Below are positions 62,309 through 64,000 of a DNA stretch of 64,000 nucleotides, in pieces; position 1 is the stretch's first letter, and every line of letters begins with the position of its first letter. This DNA is from Triops longicaudatus. Lineage: Eukaryota; Arthropoda; Branchiopoda; Notostraca; Triopsidae. The notes beneath the pieces were generated by a model. It was not told where the DNA came from. It made no database searches and saw only the letters and a list, made by a program, of their open reading frames with translations. The stretch covers positions 124,001 to 188,000 of the forward strand of contig JAGQDJ010000101.1 in assembly GCA_022885665.1 (NCBI GenBank), in the 5' to 3' direction. The position numbers were made by a program, and so were the translations under genes.

Positions 62309-62417
62309 GTATTACAGAATGCAACTACATGTAACAATTACACAACATTGATTGTGACGCATTTATTTTTGTTATTGTACTGTACAGTATCTCTTTTCCC
62401 ATATTTTTTTAACACTA

Positions 62418-62464
62418 CAGTCGAACGACTTTACTGTGGTGCCTATCATAGAGACCGCGACTGA
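62418..62464 (+). mobile_element. Possible solo pogo-like terminus
   Basis: After a TA, CAGTCGAACGACTTTACTGT continues into a CATAGAGACCGCGACTG segment, the form of a terminal repeat common in pogo-type elements. No reverse-complement partner was found in the window, so the element appears truncated. Confidence 0.4.
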
Positions 62465-62469
62465 CTTTT

Positions 62470-63680
62470 GTTATTGATTTATATTATTTTCAAAGGGTTG
62501 AAACATATAGGGGGATGCTTCATGGTCTCGTTTTTGTTACCTGTTAGTTAACCTCCCCACCACATTGTGCAGTTATGAATCTGTACCTCAAACTGTCAAT
62601 GATCGGGTGCAAAAGCAAAACACGTGTTCAGCTGGTAGTGCCCTCAGCCAATGCCATATTTATGTCAAGGCAGTAATGAATTAGCGGGTTGGGAAGCTGC
62701 ATGGTAACATGGAAGGTATCTAGCGGTATATCTGTCATATCTAGAGCGTTCTTGTGGCTGAAGAAATGTATGCGGAATTACTGGAATATGTACCGACATA
62801 AGTCCGGGCAAAATGAACTTTTTGATCTTCGCGTACCTTTCAAGAATAAGCACAGCGTAAAAAAGGAAGTAATGCTCCCTTATTCTACATCCATCATGTC
62901 AACCAACATGACGACATATCTAAAGCTCTCTGGTCTTTCGTTCCTTTGGCTTGGCTTTTTTCTTCAGCAGCTGGATATATGATCAAGTTATGTGCCGGAA
63001 TGATAAGAAGATATGTGTTTCGTTCCCTTTGATTCTTTTCCTCCATTCACGAAAAGGGAGCAAATGGGAAAGGATTTGGGACGAAGGTAAAATGGCTTAA
63101 TAATCTAATCCGCGAAACTCATTTCAGTCTAGTAAAGCAGAGTCGTCTTCTTAATAGGCAGGACAGAAGCTTATTTTCCAAGATTTGGAAGAGGAAGGAC
63201 AAGCTGTAGTAGTGTGCAGTAAAGATCATGCTACTGGCGGCCTCGTCGCCCGTCCCTCCCGCCCTTCCAGTACACTCCTCATTTCCTCTATCCTAACGTT
63301 ACTTGTTTCGTCGATACCGTAACTCATATCATAAGGCAGCGGAAATGAACAGAGAATAGGCCATTATCCTAGGTACAGTAATGAAAAGACCACTTGGCTC
63401 TACAATGAAAACTTTACTTTTGTTGTTTACGGCCCCCAAAATAAAGACTGCAGGAATCCCTTTTTTGTGACCTTAGGCCAGGCACCACAGAGAACCGTCA
63501 TATCTAACCTCGCAAAACGCTCCCCACCTTTTCCTGCCAGCCTAGACATCAAGAAGACCCACATGTATACATAGTTTTTACTTTTGTTCCGCTGAGTGAA
63601 TATCGCAACTATGGACTGCTGGCGGTTGTCAATTGAAACAGGGTCTCGCGGGGCTGACAAGAAATGAAAGCTCATAATTG
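62470..63680. other. Non-coding stretch, probably intronic if the edge gene is real
   Basis: A T-rich acceptor ending TTCTTCAG at about 62970 precedes a roughly 40-codon open stretch with a weak GAAG/GTAAAA donor at about 63085, but its phase does not suit the exon at 63690 in its better frame. Confidence 0.3.
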
Positions 63681-63689
63681 CTTTTACAG

Positions 63690-63736
63690 ATCATTAAGAG
63701 AGGAAAAGACGAAAAGGAATACGAGAGCCGTGTACG
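63690..63736 (+). CDS. Possible internal exon (47 bp) of an edge gene
   Basis: The acceptor TTGCTTTTACAG and donor ACG/GTACGT bound 47 bases open in two of three frames. In phase 0 the peptide is highly charged (IIKRGKDEKEYESRV). It can be spliced in phase to the next candidate exon at 63937. The gene would continue past the right edge. No family is recognised. Confidence 0.3.
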
Positions 63737-63936
63737 GTACGTAGAAACTACTTCCTTTTTCCAGTCGTGTCATTGGTAACGCACGCTTGTGTTGCGTGAT
63801 CGCATATCGACATTTCATCAGCTACCAAATAGCTTTTCCTGGCCGATTTCATCTCAGAAGAACGTTCCGCTCGAGCAGGTAAATTCCTGCTTTGACGAGC
63901 TGAACTTCCTTTGCTCATTAGCCTTGGCTTTTACAG

Positions 63937-64000
63937 ATTTATTTCTCTCTCAACTTTCCAAGAATGGACCTTCGCTTTTTGTGTGTCCAATACTGCTTAT
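63937..64000 (+). CDS. Possible exon running off the right edge
   Basis: The acceptor GGCTTTTACAG is followed by sequence open in all three frames to the end of the window, so the phase is undetermined. Joined to the upstream candidate in phase 0 it gives FISLSTFQEWTF; in the alternative phase it gives LFLSQLSKNGPSLF. It is too short to identify. Confidence 0.25.
   Translation, partial: MYFSLNFPRMDLRFLCVQYCL

Overview
The window looks like intergenic or intronic DNA from an animal nuclear genome. It is AT-rich, roughly 40% GC by eye. No reading frame on either strand exceeds about 160 codons, and many short open stretches are bounded by plausible GT/AG splice signals. There are several non-autonomous DNA transposons (MITEs), long homopolymers and one six-base assembly gap inside a poly-C run. 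Pogo/Tigger-like TIRs with TA duplications, together with a small MITE family, suit a marine invertebrate such as a cnidarian or mollusc, but nothing here fixes the taxon. I see no bacterial operon, phage, rRNA, tRNA, CRISPR array or viral genome.

No gene could be identified by family. The best coding candidates are: a possible C-terminal exon at 1741-1961 (+) followed by an AATAAA; a possible first coding exon at 58197-58428 (-) with a mitochondrial-presequence-like start and a consensus GTAAGT donor; two small exon candidates at the right edge (63690-63736 and 63937-64000, +); and internal exon candidates with both splice sites at 10706-10788, 18560-18708, 23546-23693, 48910-48976 and 57924-58157 (+). 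A window this size produces many such exon-like stretches by chance, so confidences are low. These pieces should not be read as one gene.

The best supported features are repeats. A pogo-like MITE lies at 56133-56314 and a second at 61513-62104, both flanked by TA. Three copies of one roughly 170-bp MITE family lie at 36613-36779 (-), 45847-46021 (+) and 62143-62308 (+), two of them with 5-bp target duplications. A nested inverted-repeat element lies at 14459-14998, and a tandem array with a 36-bp period at 33671-33790. Single pogo-like ends lie near 52198 and 62418. Several perfect hairpins stand out, notably a duplicated hairpin module at 2240-2430 and a 30-bp palindrome at 37448-37477.

Two GC- and CpG-rich patches, at 30885-31190 and 59680-60160, contrast with the surrounding sequence and are the most likely promoter or first-exon regions. 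The remainder, described in blocks, is gene-poor DNA in which I see only chance-length reading frames and simple repeats.
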